A stretch of 64,000 nucleotides of DNA from G965250275 sp965250275 (GCA_965250275.1 OZ252297.1:2170001-2234000); one strand, 5' to 3'; positions 18,784-28,558 are shown, numbered from the stretch's first letter. Made by a program: numbers and translations. The notes: a model not told the origin generated them from the letters alone.

Positions 18784-19877
18784 CCGTCCTCCGCGTGCAA
18801 TAGCAACCCAAGGGCCAGCATGATGGAGGCGGCGGGTGGCGCCCATGCCGCCAGTGCAATGGGTATCTGCCCGTTTTCGCCCAGGATCTGCGCGAAGTTG
18901 CGTACGAAGTACAGCGCGAACCCAAGCAACACCGCCGCCAGAACCGCCAGACCTGTGCCCCCGAACCGGGTGTGGCGCATTGTGAATGCGGCGCCCACGA
19001 GCACCATTGCCACCAAAAAGACCGGTCGCGCCAACTCGACCTGATACCAGACCTGATAGCGCTTGGTCGAAAAGCCTGCCGCCGCCAATTCGCGGATGGT
19101 CTCGGGCATTTCCCAGACAGAAAGTCCCGGAGGACGGCCCAGGCTGTCGCGGATCCGCTCCTGTGTCAGGGTCGAAGGGATGACCAACTCATCATGCACC
19201 ACGGCGTTGGATTCGGGATTGATCCCTGCCACCAGCGGCCAGACCTTGGCACCGCGCAAAACCCAGTCGTCATTTTCGAGCCGGGCACTGCGGGCCTCGA
19301 TGCGACGGACCGGACCGCCATCGGGCGCGTAAGTCAGTATTGTCACGCCATACAGAACATCAGCGCCTGCGCCGACGCCGGAGGCGCGAATGACCGATTG
19401 GCCTTGTTCGCCGCCCTGACGCAGCCAAAGGCCTTCACTGCTGAGCGACAAGGCGGCCGGTCCCCCGGTGCGATAGGTATCCGAAAGCTGCTGATACCGG
19501 TTCGACGTTGCGGCAACGATGGGGTTCAGGGTGCTGACCGTCAGTATCCCGATCACCGAGGCAACCAGCACCGGAGCGGCCAGCGCGCGGATCCCCGAAC
19601 GCCCGGTCGCACGTGTCACCACCAACTCACTTGTGCGCGCCAGACCGACATACATCACAACCGCGGACAGAATCATCAACAGCGGCAGGATCTCGTTGAT
19701 CGCCGAAGGCAGGTTCAAAAGCATCAACTGGATGAGTTGGCCAAAGGTGACATCGACTTCTTCGAACTTCCGCAACTGCTCGATCAGATCGATCAGCATC
19801 ACCAGGGACAGGATCACAGCAGCGATCAGCAGGAAGCTCTGGATGAAGCGTCGGGCGAAGTAGAGGTCCAGAATCAT
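18780..19877 (-). CDS. lptG: LPS export ABC transporter permease LptG
   Basis: A 365-residue inner-membrane permease of the YjgP/YjgQ family. ATG at 19877 (MILDLYFARRFIQSF) is the family start; the frame upstream belongs to lptF. Six transmembrane segments are expected, three at each end, flanking a periplasmic beta-jellyroll domain (about residues 105-270). Works with LptF and the LptB ATPase to pull LPS from the inner membrane. Coupled by ATGA to lptF and to lptD. Confidence 0.94.
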   Translation of the reverse strand: MILDLYFARRFIQSFLLIAAVILSLVMLIDLIEQLRKFEEVDVTFGQLIQLMLLNLPSAINEILPLLMILSAVVMYVGLARTSELVVTRATGRSGIRALAAPVLVASVIGILTVSTLNPIVAATSNRYQQLSDTYRTGGPAALSLSSEGLWLRQGGEQGQSVIRASGVGAGADVLYGVTILTYAPDGGPVRRIEARSARLENDDWVLRGAKVWPLVAGINPESNAVVHDELVIPSTLTQERIRDSLGRPPGLSVWEMPETIRELAAAGFSTKRYQVWYQVELARPVFLVAMVLVGAAFTMRHTRFGGTGLAVLAAVLLGFALYFVRNFAQILGENGQIPIALAAWAPPAASIMLALGLLLHAEDG

Positions 19878-21010
19878 GCCGCCGCCTCCGGGCCGGAACC
19901 GGGGTCCGGCACACGGCGCAGCGGATGCGCACAAAGATAGAGAAACAGGCATCCGATGCCGATCCCAAGGACAGTTGGCAGGTAAATCAGGGGCCAGTAC
20001 CGGGCGTCATCAAGGACCGGTTCAGACACCACGCCGCGCAGGACTTCCAGCAGGATGAGCAGCACAAATGCGATCAGGACTTGTCGCCACACTCCGAACC
20101 GGGAATAGCCGCCCAGCAAAAGGGTCGAAAAACCGACCAGCGCCACCGCGATACACACCGTTGCGCGGGCAAAGCGGAGGTGCAGTTCCTCGGCGAGGTG
20201 GCCCAGCGGGTATCCTTCCTTTTCCTTTACGCCCTCCGGATCCTGGATCAGTTCCATTGTCGGAATGGCGCGAATGTTGCGCCGGCGATCCTCGGATCGT
20301 TGGATCAGAGACGAGATGTCATAGGAAAAATCGAGGAAGTTCGTGGTGGCGAGGGTCTCTTCCTGTTCGTTCAGTTGCTGCGCCAAGCCGTCGACCATGA
20401 TCAGGCTGGTCCGGTCCCCGTCACGCACGAGAAACGCACGCTCGGCCGTGTAAGTCACGGTTTCACCGGGAAACCGGCGGTCGGACAGAAAGATGTCGTT
20501 CAGCGTGCCGTCTGGATCAACTTGGCGGATGTAAAAAGTCACCCCGTCGGCCGGGTGCAGAAACTGGCCTTCGCTCAAGAGCCGCGCGGTGACACTCCGT
20601 GACAGTTCCGCCTCGCGCACGGCCAGCTGGTTGATTGAGGCCGGCAGCAGAACATGGGTCAGAATGCTCATCATCAAAGCGGTTGTTAACCCGAAAATCA
20701 GGGCGGGGCGTGCCATCTGCCAAGGGCTTGAGCCCGTGGCCTGTACAACCGTCAGCTCGCTTTCGCTGTTCATCCGGTTGGTCACATAGACCGTGGCTGC
20801 GAAAGCCGCCATGGGCAGAACCATTCGGATGAGGTTGGGAAGCGTCAGCGCCGAGAATTCCAGAAACACAAGAGCGGACTGGCCGTCGCCGATCAGCCGG
20901 TCAAACAGGACAACCGCGCGGTTGATCCAGAACACGGCCACCAGAATCAAGGCAAAGAAGCCGAAGATAAGCAGATACTGCGACAGGACGTATCTGTCGA
21001 ACTTGGACAA
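19874..21010 (-). CDS. lptF: LPS export ABC transporter permease LptF
   Basis: A 378-residue YjgP/YjgQ permease. No ATG is available at the family start. TTG at 21010, preceded by GGGGGA at about 4 bases, gives MSKFDRYVLSQYLLIF, which matches the conserved N terminus; a TTG at 21022 is also open. Membrane segments near residues 10-30, 55-75 and 98-118 and three at the C terminus flank the periplasmic domain. It is the first gene of the leftward envelope operon and is divergent from pepA across about 130 bases that should hold both promoters. Confidence 0.93.
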   Translation of the reverse strand: MSKFDRYVLSQYLLIFGFFALILVAVFWINRAVVLFDRLIGDGQSALVFLEFSALTLPNLIRMVLPMAAFAATVYVTNRMNSESELTVVQATGSSPWQMARPALIFGLTTALMMSILTHVLLPASINQLAVREAELSRSVTARLLSEGQFLHPADGVTFYIRQVDPDGTLNDIFLSDRRFPGETVTYTAERAFLVRDGDRTSLIMVDGLAQQLNEQEETLATTNFLDFSYDISSLIQRSEDRRRNIRAIPTMELIQDPEGVKEKEGYPLGHLAEELHLRFARATVCIAVALVGFSTLLLGGYSRFGVWRQVLIAFVLLILLEVLRGVVSEPVLDDARYWPLIYLPTVLGIGIGCLFLYLCAHPLRRVPDPGSGPEAAA

Positions 21011-21141
21011 TGGATCCCCCAAGGAAGTCGCCTGTCATTTTTTCAGGGAGAGTAGTGCATTTGGTGAGCCGGGAAAACTGCTATCTGGTCAAGCCCGGGC
21101 CAGCAGGCTAGGTCTGTGCCGACACGCAACAGGAGCGCCGC

Positions 21142-22623
21142 ATGAGCCAGATTACACCAATCCGTTTTGAAGCCGTCGACCTGGACCGGATTGCCACAGC
21201 CACGGGGCGTGTCGCAATCATCGTGCCGCCCGAAGGAACACTGGATCAGGCTGCACGGCGTGCCAACCGGCTGACACGCGGTGCTGTTGCGCGTCTGGTT
21301 GAGAGCGAGCGCTTTGCAAAGGCGAAGCCGGGCACACTGATATCGCTCGCATGGCCCACGGGTATGGCTGCGGAATCGCTCGATGTTCTGGTGATGGCCA
21401 AGCGGACGGATGTCACAACCGCGCGCAAGGCAGGCGCGGCCCTCGGTGCGGTGAAGGGCGCGAAACCGATGACGATTATGGCCGGAAACACGCCCCGCGC
21501 ACCTCACCTTGCACTGGGATTGGCGCTGCGGGCTTACACGTTTGATGCGCACAAGACCGGCGACGATGCTGACACTGCGCCGGAGGAGGCGGTGATTTGC
21601 CACACCAAGTCAGAGGAAATGGCAGAGCTGGCCGCACCCATGCTGGCCGTGGCCGAGGGCGCGCATATGACACGCGACCTGACCAATGAACCCGCGAATG
21701 TCCTGACAACCACCGACTTTGCCAACCGGCTCAAAGAGATGGAAAGCCTTGGCCTCGTGGTCGAGGTACTTGAGGAAGCCGACCTGGAAAAGCTGGAAAT
21801 GCGCACCTTGCTCAGCGTCGGTCATGGATCGGACAGCCCGTCGAAGGTTGTGGTGATGCGCTGGGAAGGTGGAGAAAAGGGGGCCGCGCCGCTGTCCCTG
21901 ATCGGCAAAGGCGTCGTTTTTGACACAGGCGGGATTTCGCTGAAACCGGCGGCGGGCATGGAAGACATGACCATGGATATGGGCGGGGCTGGCGTCGTGG
22001 CAGGCACGATGCGGGCATTGGCGCTGCGCAAGGCCAAGGCCAATGTTGTTGGTCTGGTTGGTCTGGTCGAGAACATGCCGTCGGCGCGGGCCACGCGGCC
22101 CGGGGATGTGGTGCGCTCCATGAAAGGGGACACCGTAGAGATCATCAACACCGACGCCGAGGGCCGGCTCGTGTTGTGCGATGTCATGTGGTACGCGCAG
22201 GAGCGTTTCAAGCCGGCCGGCATGATCGATCTGGCCACGCTAACCGGCGCGATCATCATCGGTCTGGGGCACGAAAATGCCGGCGTCTTCTCCAACGACG
22301 ACGCCTTTTGCAACGCGTTCTTGAAGGCGGCTGCCGCCGAAGACGAAGGTGCGTGGCGGATGCCGTTGGGCAAGGCCTATGATGATATGCTGAAGTCGCG
22401 GATTGCTGACATGAAGAATGTCGGAGGACGCCCGGCCGGTTCGATTACAGCGGCACAGTTCCTGCAAAGGTTCGTCCAGGAAGATGTGCCTTGGATCCAC
22501 CTCGACATTGCCGGTGTTGCGTCGGTCAAGTCCGAGACCAGCTATGCGCCCAAGGGGGCCACCGGCTGGGGCGTCCGCGCGCTGGACCGATTGGTGTCGG
22601 ACATGTTTGAGCAAGAGGGATGA
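21142..22623 (+). CDS. pepA: leucyl aminopeptidase (M17, PepA)
   Basis: A 493-residue two-domain peptidase with dinuclear metal site. The signatures are GKGVVFDTGGISLKPAAGMEDMTMDMGGAG and NTDAEGRLVLCD (the M17 signature octapeptide), with K and R catalytic residues present. Typical family length is about 500. It is divergent from lptF. A VOC protein gene follows 38 bases later on the same strand. Confidence 0.95.
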   Translation: MSQITPIRFEAVDLDRIATATGRVAIIVPPEGTLDQAARRANRLTRGAVARLVESERFAKAKPGTLISLAWPTGMAAESLDVLVMAKRTDVTTARKAGAALGAVKGAKPMTIMAGNTPRAPHLALGLALRAYTFDAHKTGDDADTAPEEAVICHTKSEEMAELAAPMLAVAEGAHMTRDLTNEPANVLTTTDFANRLKEMESLGLVVEVLEEADLEKLEMRTLLSVGHGSDSPSKVVVMRWEGGEKGAAPLSLIGKGVVFDTGGISLKPAAGMEDMTMDMGGAGVVAGTMRALALRKAKANVVGLVGLVENMPSARATRPGDVVRSMKGDTVEIINTDAEGRLVLCDVMWYAQERFKPAGMIDLATLTGAIIIGLGHENAGVFSNDDAFCNAFLKAAAAEDEGAWRMPLGKAYDDMLKSRIADMKNVGGRPAGSITAAQFLQRFVQEDVPWIHLDIAGVASVKSETSYAPKGATGWGVRALDRLVSDMFEQEG

Positions 22624-22661
22624 CCTGCTAGGCTCTTCGGGTCTGCCAGAGGAGACCACCC

Positions 22662-23063
22662 ATGCTGATCCCGGCCACACGCTACAAGGACTGCGAGGCA
22701 GCATTGAAGTTCATGACCGATGTGTTGGGGCTGCACCCGCACGCCGTGCATCGGGATGCGCAGGGTGATATCCAGCATGTTGAGATGCGACTGGGGCAGG
22801 GGTTGATGATGTTTGGTCCGGGCGGAGACTCTGCGTTCGACAGGTTCTTGACCGATCCGGCTACAGCGGGTGCGGAAACCACCACAATCTATGCCGTTTT
22901 GACTGACGTGAGCGGGGCGCATGAACGGGCGCAGGGCGCAGGCGCGGAGATAGTGATGCCGTTCGAGGCGCAGGACTATGGCGGGCACAGCTTCAGCGTC
23001 CGGGATCCCGAAGGACATGTCTGGACGATTGGGGACTATGAACCTCTGGCGGATGGCAGTTGA
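22662..23063 (+). CDS. VOC-family protein (glyoxalase-like)
   Basis: A 133-residue single VOC domain with the beta-alpha-beta-beta-beta modules. MLIPATRYKDCEAALKFMTDVLGLHPH and the C-terminal GGHSFSVRDPEGHVWTIGDYEP are typical of the PhnB-like/glyoxalase-like group. Substrate is unknown. It lies between pepA and holC and its TGA overlaps the holC ATG. Confidence 0.85.
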   Translation: MLIPATRYKDCEAALKFMTDVLGLHPHAVHRDAQGDIQHVEMRLGQGLMMFGPGGDSAFDRFLTDPATAGAETTTIYAVLTDVSGAHERAQGAGAEIVMPFEAQDYGGHSFSVRDPEGHVWTIGDYEPLADGS

Positions 23064-23521
23064 TGGGGGCGGCGTACTTTTATCATCTGACGCGCAAGCC
23101 GTTGGAAGACACGTTGCCTTTGCTGCTGGGAAAGGCACGGGAGGCTGGTTGGCGTGTTGCGGTGCGGGGCACCGAACCTGCAAGGTTGTCCTGGTTGGAC
23201 GAACGGCTCTGGCTGGGACCCGATGAGGGGTTTTTGCCCCACGGGCTGGCCGGTGGCCCGCATGACGCGGATCAACCGATCCTTTTGACGACGGGTGGTG
23301 CCGAAAACGCACCGGATTGCCTGATGACCGTGGATGGCGCAGAGGTCACCGCAGAGGAAGTTTCAGAACTGGAACGAGTTTGCGTTCTTTTCGACGGGCA
23401 TGACGAACAGGCCGTGCAACACGCGCGTGCGCAGTGGAAGACGCTGACAGGTGCTGGGTGCGCCGCGCAATACTGGTCTGAGGATTCGGGCCGCTGGGAG
23501 AAAAAGGCCGAAGCCGGCTAG
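23063..23521 (+). CDS. holC: DNA polymerase III chi subunit
   Basis: A 152-residue HolC homologue: MGAAYFYHLTRKPLEDTLPLLLGKAREAGWRVAVR with the DERLW segment (here LDERLWLGPDEGFLPHG) and a C-terminal SGRWEKKA. Chi links the clamp loader to single-strand DNA-binding protein. ATG at 23063 overlaps the VOC gene stop. Adjacency to pepA is conserved in many proteobacteria, which supports the call. Confidence 0.92.
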   Translation: MGAAYFYHLTRKPLEDTLPLLLGKAREAGWRVAVRGTEPARLSWLDERLWLGPDEGFLPHGLAGGPHDADQPILLTTGGAENAPDCLMTVDGAEVTAEEVSELERVCVLFDGHDEQAVQHARAQWKTLTGAGCAAQYWSEDSGRWEKKAEAG

Positions 23522-23601
23522 GCGGCGCCAAGAAAGAAGTCGCGCGCCCTGGATCGCTGTGACAGATTGGCGCCAGAACTCGTTAGAAGGCGCTTTCCGC
23601 A

Positions 23602-24645
23602 ATGAACCTCCATCGCAACCCGTTTCGCGGTCAATCAAAAGCGCTGCCAGGCCTTGATCACGTGCCGTTTCCAAGCGTGGACGCTGAGGCGCCCGCCCTC
23701 CTATTGGAGCGGTGCCCCCGCGCGGCCCGCACTGCTTTGCTGTCGCGTGGCGATCTGGCGCAGCGCTGCAACGTCGGCGCGGTTCTCATCAAGGATGAAC
23801 GCGACCGTATGGGCCTTGGCAGTTTCAAGGCGCTGGGCGCCGCCTATGTCGTCGCCTGCGATGCCGAAGCGGGTCGGGCGAAAGGCGCGACATATGTTGC
23901 GGCAAGCGCTGGCAATCACGGTCTCTCCGTTGCCGCCGGGGCCACCGCTTTTGGTGCACGCTCGGTGATCTATCTGGCCAATACCGTGCCGGAGGGTTTT
24001 GCCGACCGGCTGCGGGCCGAGGGCGCCGAGGTCGTGCGCGCCGGTGACATCTATGAAGACAGTATGGCCGCCGCCGCAGAGGCAGCCGAGACAAATGGCT
24101 GGCACCTGCTGTCGGACAGTTCCTGGCCCGGCTACATGGACCGCCCGCATCGGCTGATGGAAGGATATCTGGTTCTGATGCAAGAAGCTGTCGAGCAGAT
24201 TGATCCGGCTCCGACCCATATCTTTTTGCAGGCCGGTGTCGGAGGGCTGGCGGCGGCTGCAGCGGCCTTGGCACGGGCACGATGGGGTGATGGCCCGATG
24301 ATTGCAGTGGTCGAACCAGAGGCCGCACCCGCGCTGCAAGCCTCAATCAATGCGGGCCATGCGGTCACAACCAGCGGCCCGGTGTCGATCATGGGACGCC
24401 TCGATTGCAAGGAGCCTTCCCTTATTGCCCTGCGCGGACTGGCACGCGACGCGGACTTGTTTGTCACGATCAGCGAAGTTGAAGGGCAGGAAGGTTCTGA
24501 CCTTTGCGACACGGTCGGGTTGCCCTCGACGCCTTCGGGTGCGGCGGGCCTGGCCGCGCTTGCGGCCTCGGGACCGCATCGCGAGGCTTTGGGTCTCACG
24601 GATACCTCACGCGTCATGCTGATCTTGAGTGAAGGGCCGGGCTGA
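23602..24645 (+). CDS. PLP-dependent lyase, diaminopropionate ammonia-lyase-like
   Basis: A 347-residue fold-type II PLP enzyme. The Schiff-base lysine lies in MGLGSFKALGAAY; the phosphate-binding loop is ASAGNHGLS; DSSWPGYMDRPHRLMEGYLVLMQEA and THIFLQAGVGGLAAA closely follow diaminopropionate ammonia-lyase (DpaL), which converts 2,3-diaminopropionate to pyruvate and ammonia. Length is below typical DpaL (about 400), so a related dehydratase/ammonia-lyase activity is possible. Its stop overlaps the next gene's ATG by one base (TGATGG), indicating coupling. Confidence 0.78.
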   Translation: MNLHRNPFRGQSKALPGLDHVPFPSVDAEAPALLLERCPRAARTALLSRGDLAQRCNVGAVLIKDERDRMGLGSFKALGAAYVVACDAEAGRAKGATYVAASAGNHGLSVAAGATAFGARSVIYLANTVPEGFADRLRAEGAEVVRAGDIYEDSMAAAAEAAETNGWHLLSDSSWPGYMDRPHRLMEGYLVLMQEAVEQIDPAPTHIFLQAGVGGLAAAAAALARARWGDGPMIAVVEPEAAPALQASINAGHAVTTSGPVSIMGRLDCKEPSLIALRGLARDADLFVTISEVEGQEGSDLCDTVGLPSTPSGAAGLAALAASGPHREALGLTDTSRVMLILSEGPG

Positions 24646-25379
24646 TGGCAGCCTTTGCGTATGACCTGAAATCGGAACTGCCGCCTCAGATCGGTCTCGT
24701 GGCGTTGCAATCCGATCTGCGCATCGAGAGTGATTTTCGTCGCCTCATTCCAATTTCGGTCGATCTTTTGGTCTCGCGCGTCGTATCGGCCCCCAGCGTG
24801 ACGCCGGAAACCCTGTCCGAGATGGCCCTACATCTCACGCGGTCCGCTACACTTTTCCCGCAAGATGCGCATTTTGCTGCGGTTGGATATGGCTGCACCT
24901 CCGGTACTGCGCAGATCGGTGCGGCCCGTATTGCCGAACTGGTGCAGAACGGCACGCAAACTGAGGCCGTTTCAGAGCCGGTTTCGGCCCTGATCGCGGC
25001 CTGCAAACACCTGAATGTCCGACGGCTGGCCTTGCTCAGTCCCTATATCGAATCCGTGTCCGCCCGTTTGCGGGACGTATTGGCCGAGCACGATATCGAC
25101 GTGCCGGTCTTTGGCAGTTTTGATGAAGCCGAAGAGTCCCGTGTCGCGCGCATCGCGCCGGCTTCGCTGCAGGCGGCTGCGCTGGATCTGGGGCAGGGGG
25201 CAGATGTGGACGCGCTTTTCCTGTCCTGCACCAATCTGGACACGCTCGATGTGATCGATCCGCTGGAACAGGCGCTGGGGTTGCCGGTGCTGTCAAGCAA
25301 TCAGGTTCTGGCCTGGCATCTTCTGAAGCTGGCAGGGGTCGACGTCGGGTCCGAACGTCCTGGTCGGCTTTGGGATTAA
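24645..25379 (+). CDS. Asp/Glu racemase-superfamily protein (maleate isomerase/EutA-like)
   Basis: A 244-residue protein with the two catalytic-cysteine regions of the Asp/Glu/hydantoin racemase and maleate cis-trans isomerase family: VGYGCTSGTAQIG (about residues 82-94) and FLSCTNLDTLDVI (about residues 190-203). ATG at 24645 overlaps the upstream lyase stop, so the two form an operon. In ectoine-degradation clusters a similar protein (EutA) sits beside a PLP lyase (EutB), but eutC, doeA and doeB are absent here, so the substrate is open. Confidence 0.72.
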   Translation: MAAFAYDLKSELPPQIGLVALQSDLRIESDFRRLIPISVDLLVSRVVSAPSVTPETLSEMALHLTRSATLFPQDAHFAAVGYGCTSGTAQIGAARIAELVQNGTQTEAVSEPVSALIAACKHLNVRRLALLSPYIESVSARLRDVLAEHDIDVPVFGSFDEAEESRVARIAPASLQAAALDLGQGADVDALFLSCTNLDTLDVIDPLEQALGLPVLSSNQVLAWHLLKLAGVDVGSERPGRLWD

Positions 25380-25406
25380 CTCAAAGGTTGTCAGGGACGC
25401 GACACC

Positions 25407-25988
25407 CTAGCGGGTCAGCACCAAAGAGCCCCCGCCAATCTCGATCTTGCCCCAGCGCTGCAGATAGCTCATCCCCAAAAGCGATCCGAACATTTCGCCT
25501 TCATTGACCCACGCCGGAACGTTTTTGTCTACGATCGGGCCAAGCTCGACCTCGTCCAGACGCACCGGTGCGGTGCGCACCTGACCATTCGCGGTTTCGG
25601 CGCGGCCGATATAGGCCAGATCCGCAAGGTCGAGGCCAATGCGTTCGGCATCACGGTGGCTCAGCACAACATCCGTTGCACCTGTATCGATGACAAAGTC
25701 CACGGGCGTGCCGTTGACCCTGAGCGTCAAGTAGTAGTGGCCGTCGGGCCGGCGCGGCACTTCGATCCGGCCTTCGTCGGCAAAGATGGCCTGCGTTGGC
25801 CGCACGGTCTGGCGAATGTCGTCCCAAAGGCCCACGGCCGCGATGACGCCGATGAAAATCAGGATCCAAGCGGTCAGTTGCTGGAAGAGTTTGCCCATGG
25901 ATTGCCGGTTTTGGACGAAAAACCAGAAGAGCAGTGCTGCTGCCAGCAGCACCAGGTAACTCAGCCGTCCCCAATCCATCGCATCCAT
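25407..25988 (-). CDS. TIGR02281-type retroviral-like aspartic protease, membrane-anchored
   Basis: A 193-residue protein with two N-terminal hydrophobic segments (about residues 9-26 and 36-55) and a soluble clan AA aspartyl-protease domain with the active-site signature FVIDTGATDVVLS, followed by GSLLGMSYL, the paired flap-side motif typical of TIGR02281 members. Substrate is unknown. The start has a GAGAGG box 8 bases upstream. Convergent with the racemase-family gene, 28 bases away. Confidence 0.85.
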   Translation of the reverse strand: MDAMDWGRLSYLVLLAAALLFWFFVQNRQSMGKLFQQLTAWILIFIGVIAAVGLWDDIRQTVRPTQAIFADEGRIEVPRRPDGHYYLTLRVNGTPVDFVIDTGATDVVLSHRDAERIGLDLADLAYIGRAETANGQVRTAPVRLDEVELGPIVDKNVPAWVNEGEMFGSLLGMSYLQRWGKIEIGGGSLVLTR

Positions 25989-26087
25989 CTGGCACGCCTC
26001 TCACTTGTGCCCCGCCGATATAAGGGCTTTTGCATGGCTTACCAGATGTTGCGCCCTTTCGGGTCGCTGCGGTCGAGGCGTTTGGGG

Positions 26088-26714
26088 TTAGCCACCAACA
26101 CCATAGGCGCGCAGGCCATCCAGGATAAACTGGACGGAAAGGGCGGCCAGCAGCATGCCCAGAAGCCGCGTAACAACGTTGATGCCGGTCTTTCCAAGCG
26201 CGCGTTCCAGAACACCGGACGCCATGAAGAGCAACAACACGATGAGCAAGACGCTCACCATCACGCCCAGTACCAAGGCCAATCCGGGCAGGCCCGGATT
26301 TTCCCCGGTCAGCAGGATAACTGATGCGATAGAGCCGGGGCCCGCGATCAAGGGAATGGCCAGCGGGAAAACCGAAGGGTCAGGGCGATCGTCGTCCGCC
26401 TCTGCCTGATCTTCGCGCCGTTTCGTGCGCCGTTCGAACAACATGTCCAGCGCGGTCAGAAACAGCAGTGCGCCGCCCGCAACGCGAAAGGCGGGCATGG
26501 AAATCCCAACAAACCCAAGTACCGCCTCACCAAATGCGGCGAACAGGCATAACAGCAAAGCTGCGATGACACAGGCGCGCAGCGCGATGGCCCGGCGCGC
26601 CCGTGCACTCATCCCTCGAGTCAGGGCAACAAAGAGCGGGGCAAGCCCGATAGGATCGACGACGACAAAGAGCGTGACAAAGGCCGGGATAAGAAAGGCG
26701 CTGTCCAGGATCAT
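26088..26714 (-). CDS. MarC-family integral membrane protein
   Basis: A 208-residue six-helix MarC (UPF0056) protein: TLFVVVDPIGLAPLFVALTRGM and PLAIPLIAGPGSIASVI are its hallmark motifs. Transport function is unproven for the family. ATG at 26714 (MILDSAFLI) overlaps the ABC-F gene stop by 4 bases (ATGA), so it is co-transcribed with it. Confidence 0.88.
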   Translation of the reverse strand: MILDSAFLIPAFVTLFVVVDPIGLAPLFVALTRGMSARARRAIALRACVIAALLLCLFAAFGEAVLGFVGISMPAFRVAGGALLFLTALDMLFERRTKRREDQAEADDDRPDPSVFPLAIPLIAGPGSIASVILLTGENPGLPGLALVLGVMVSVLLIVLLLFMASGVLERALGKTGINVVTRLLGMLLAALSVQFILDGLRAYGVGG

Positions 26715-28558
26715 TGCTGTGCTGCTTCGAGCTTCTCGAGCGCGGTCATCCACAACGCTTCGGCGCGATCGAGCCCTTCCATGATCTCCGCGTATTTCTT
26801 CTGCCAGACTTCAATTTCGCCTTTGCGGGCATCGGCGTAAAGCTCCGGGTCCGCCAGCTTCTTTGCCAGCTTGTCCCGCATGTCGTTCAGTTTCTCGACG
26901 CGTTCTTCCCCTTTGCGCACATCGGCCTTGAGCGCCTGAATGGCCTGCCGTCCGGGCTTGGGCTTGGGCTTTTCAGCCGCAACCTTTGGCGTCGGTTTTT
27001 CGCGAGCCAAAAGCAGGCTGCGATACGCTTCGAGGTCTCCCTCAAACGGTTTGACGGTGCTCTTTGAGACCAGCCAGAGCCGGTCTGCCACAAGGCTCAG
27101 CAAATGCATGTCGTGGCTGACAAGGATCACTGCACCCGAATAGGCCGTCAGCGCTTCGACCAAGGCTTCGCGGCTCTCGATATCGAGGTGATTGGTCGGC
27201 TCGTCGAGGATCAACATATGCGGGGCATCAATGGTGGCCAGCAACAGCGACAGCCGCGCTTTCTGACCACCGGAGAGGCGTGCAACCACGGTTTCCGCCT
27301 GATCGGGTCCAAGGCCAAAGCCGGCGAGCCGGGACCGCCAACGCGCGGGCGTTTCGCCGGGGCGTAGACGGCGCAGGTGGTCCAGAGGGGTCTCGTCGAC
27401 ATGCAGTTCGTCGACCTGATGCTGCGCAAAATATCCAATGCGCAGCTTGGACGAGCGGGTCATGCGCCCGGCCATCAGATCAAGCCGATCGCTCAACAGT
27501 TTGGACAATGTGGACTTGCCCTCGCCGTTTTTGCCCAGCAGGGCAATGCGGTCGTCCTGATCGATCCGCAGATTCAGCTTTTGCAGGACAATCGTCTCGC
27601 CATATCCGGTGGCGCCGCCTTCAAGATTGATGATCGGCGGCGACATTTCTTCGGGCTCGGGGAAGGTGAAGGCGCGCAGCGCGGCCTCTTGAGGGGAGGT
27701 GATCGGCTGCATGCGCGCGAGGGCTTTCAGACGGGACTGCGCCTGTTTCGCCTTGTCCGCCTTGTACCGGAACCGGTCCACGTAGGACTGCAAATGGGCC
27801 CGGCGGGCCTCTTGTTTCTTGGCCATGGACTCCGCCAGCGCGCGCTTTTCGGCACGTTGGCGGGCAAACTGATCGTAGGGGCCTTGGTAGTAGGTCAGTT
27901 TCCGGTCTTCGAGATGCAGGATGGCCCCAACCGCCCGGTTCAACAGTCCCCGGTCGTGACTGATGATGATCACCGTATGAGGATACCGCGCCAGATAGTT
28001 TTCCAGCCAGAGCGCACCTTCCAGATCGAGGTAGTTGGTCGGTTCATCGAGCAACAGCAGGTCGGGCCGTGCAAACAGCACGGACGCAAGAGCCACGCGC
28101 ATCCGCCACCCACCAGAGAAATCCGAACAGGGTTTTTGTTGCTCTTCGTCGTCAAAACCCAACCCTTTGAGAATCGAGGCCGCCCGCGCCTCGGCGCTCC
28201 AGGCGTCGATATCGGTCAGGCGGGTCTGGATCTCAGCGATGCGAGCGGGATCGGTTGCAGTGTCCGCCTCGGACATCAGTGCCGAGCGTTCCGTGTCGGC
28301 CGCGAGCACCGTATCGATCAGGGAAACGTCGCTTGCGGGCGCCTCCTGGGCGACACCGCCAATGCGCGCGCAGCTGGGCAGGCTGATTGCACCGGATTCC
28401 AAAGCCAGCTCGCCGCGGATTAACCGGAACAGCGTGGTTTTGCCCGTCCCGTTCCGTCCAACCAGACCGACCTTGTGCCCATCCGGAATCGTGGCGCTGG
28501 CGCCGTCAAACAAGGGGCGGCCTTCGACCGCATATGTAATGGCATCAATGCGCAGCAT
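26711..28558 (-). CDS. ABC-F family ATPase (Uup/EttA-like)
   Basis: A 615-residue protein with two ABC ATPase domains in tandem and no membrane segment: Walker A GRNGTGKTT and GKNGEGKST, signatures FSGGWRMRVALA and LSGGQKARLSLL, Walker B LLLLDEPTNYLD and MLILDEPTNHLD. The C terminus has a charged coiled coil (KGEERVEKLNDMRDKLAKKL). ABC-F proteins act on ribosomes in translation or antibiotic protection. ATG at 28558 (MLRIDAITYA) gives the domain start; the frame continues upstream without homology. Confidence 0.93.
   Translation of the reverse strand: MLRIDAITYAVEGRPLFDGASATIPDGHKVGLVGRNGTGKTTLFRLIRGELALESGAISLPSCARIGGVAQEAPASDVSLIDTVLAADTERSALMSEADTATDPARIAEIQTRLTDIDAWSAEARAASILKGLGFDDEEQQKPCSDFSGGWRMRVALASVLFARPDLLLLDEPTNYLDLEGALWLENYLARYPHTVIIISHDRGLLNRAVGAILHLEDRKLTYYQGPYDQFARQRAEKRALAESMAKKQEARRAHLQSYVDRFRYKADKAKQAQSRLKALARMQPITSPQEAALRAFTFPEPEEMSPPIINLEGGATGYGETIVLQKLNLRIDQDDRIALLGKNGEGKSTLSKLLSDRLDLMAGRMTRSSKLRIGYFAQHQVDELHVDETPLDHLRRLRPGETPARWRSRLAGFGLGPDQAETVVARLSGGQKARLSLLLATIDAPHMLILDEPTNHLDIESREALVEALTAYSGAVILVSHDMHLLSLVADRLWLVSKSTVKPFEGDLEAYRSLLLAREKPTPKVAAEKPKPKPGRQAIQALKADVRKGEERVEKLNDMRDKLAKKLADPELYADARKGEIEVWQKKYAEIMEGLDRAEALWMTALEKLEAAQQ

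Noticed and set aside
23602..25379. An ectoine-degradation operon
   Set aside because: The gene pair recalls eutB/eutA, but doeA, doeB, eutC and an ectoine transporter are absent.
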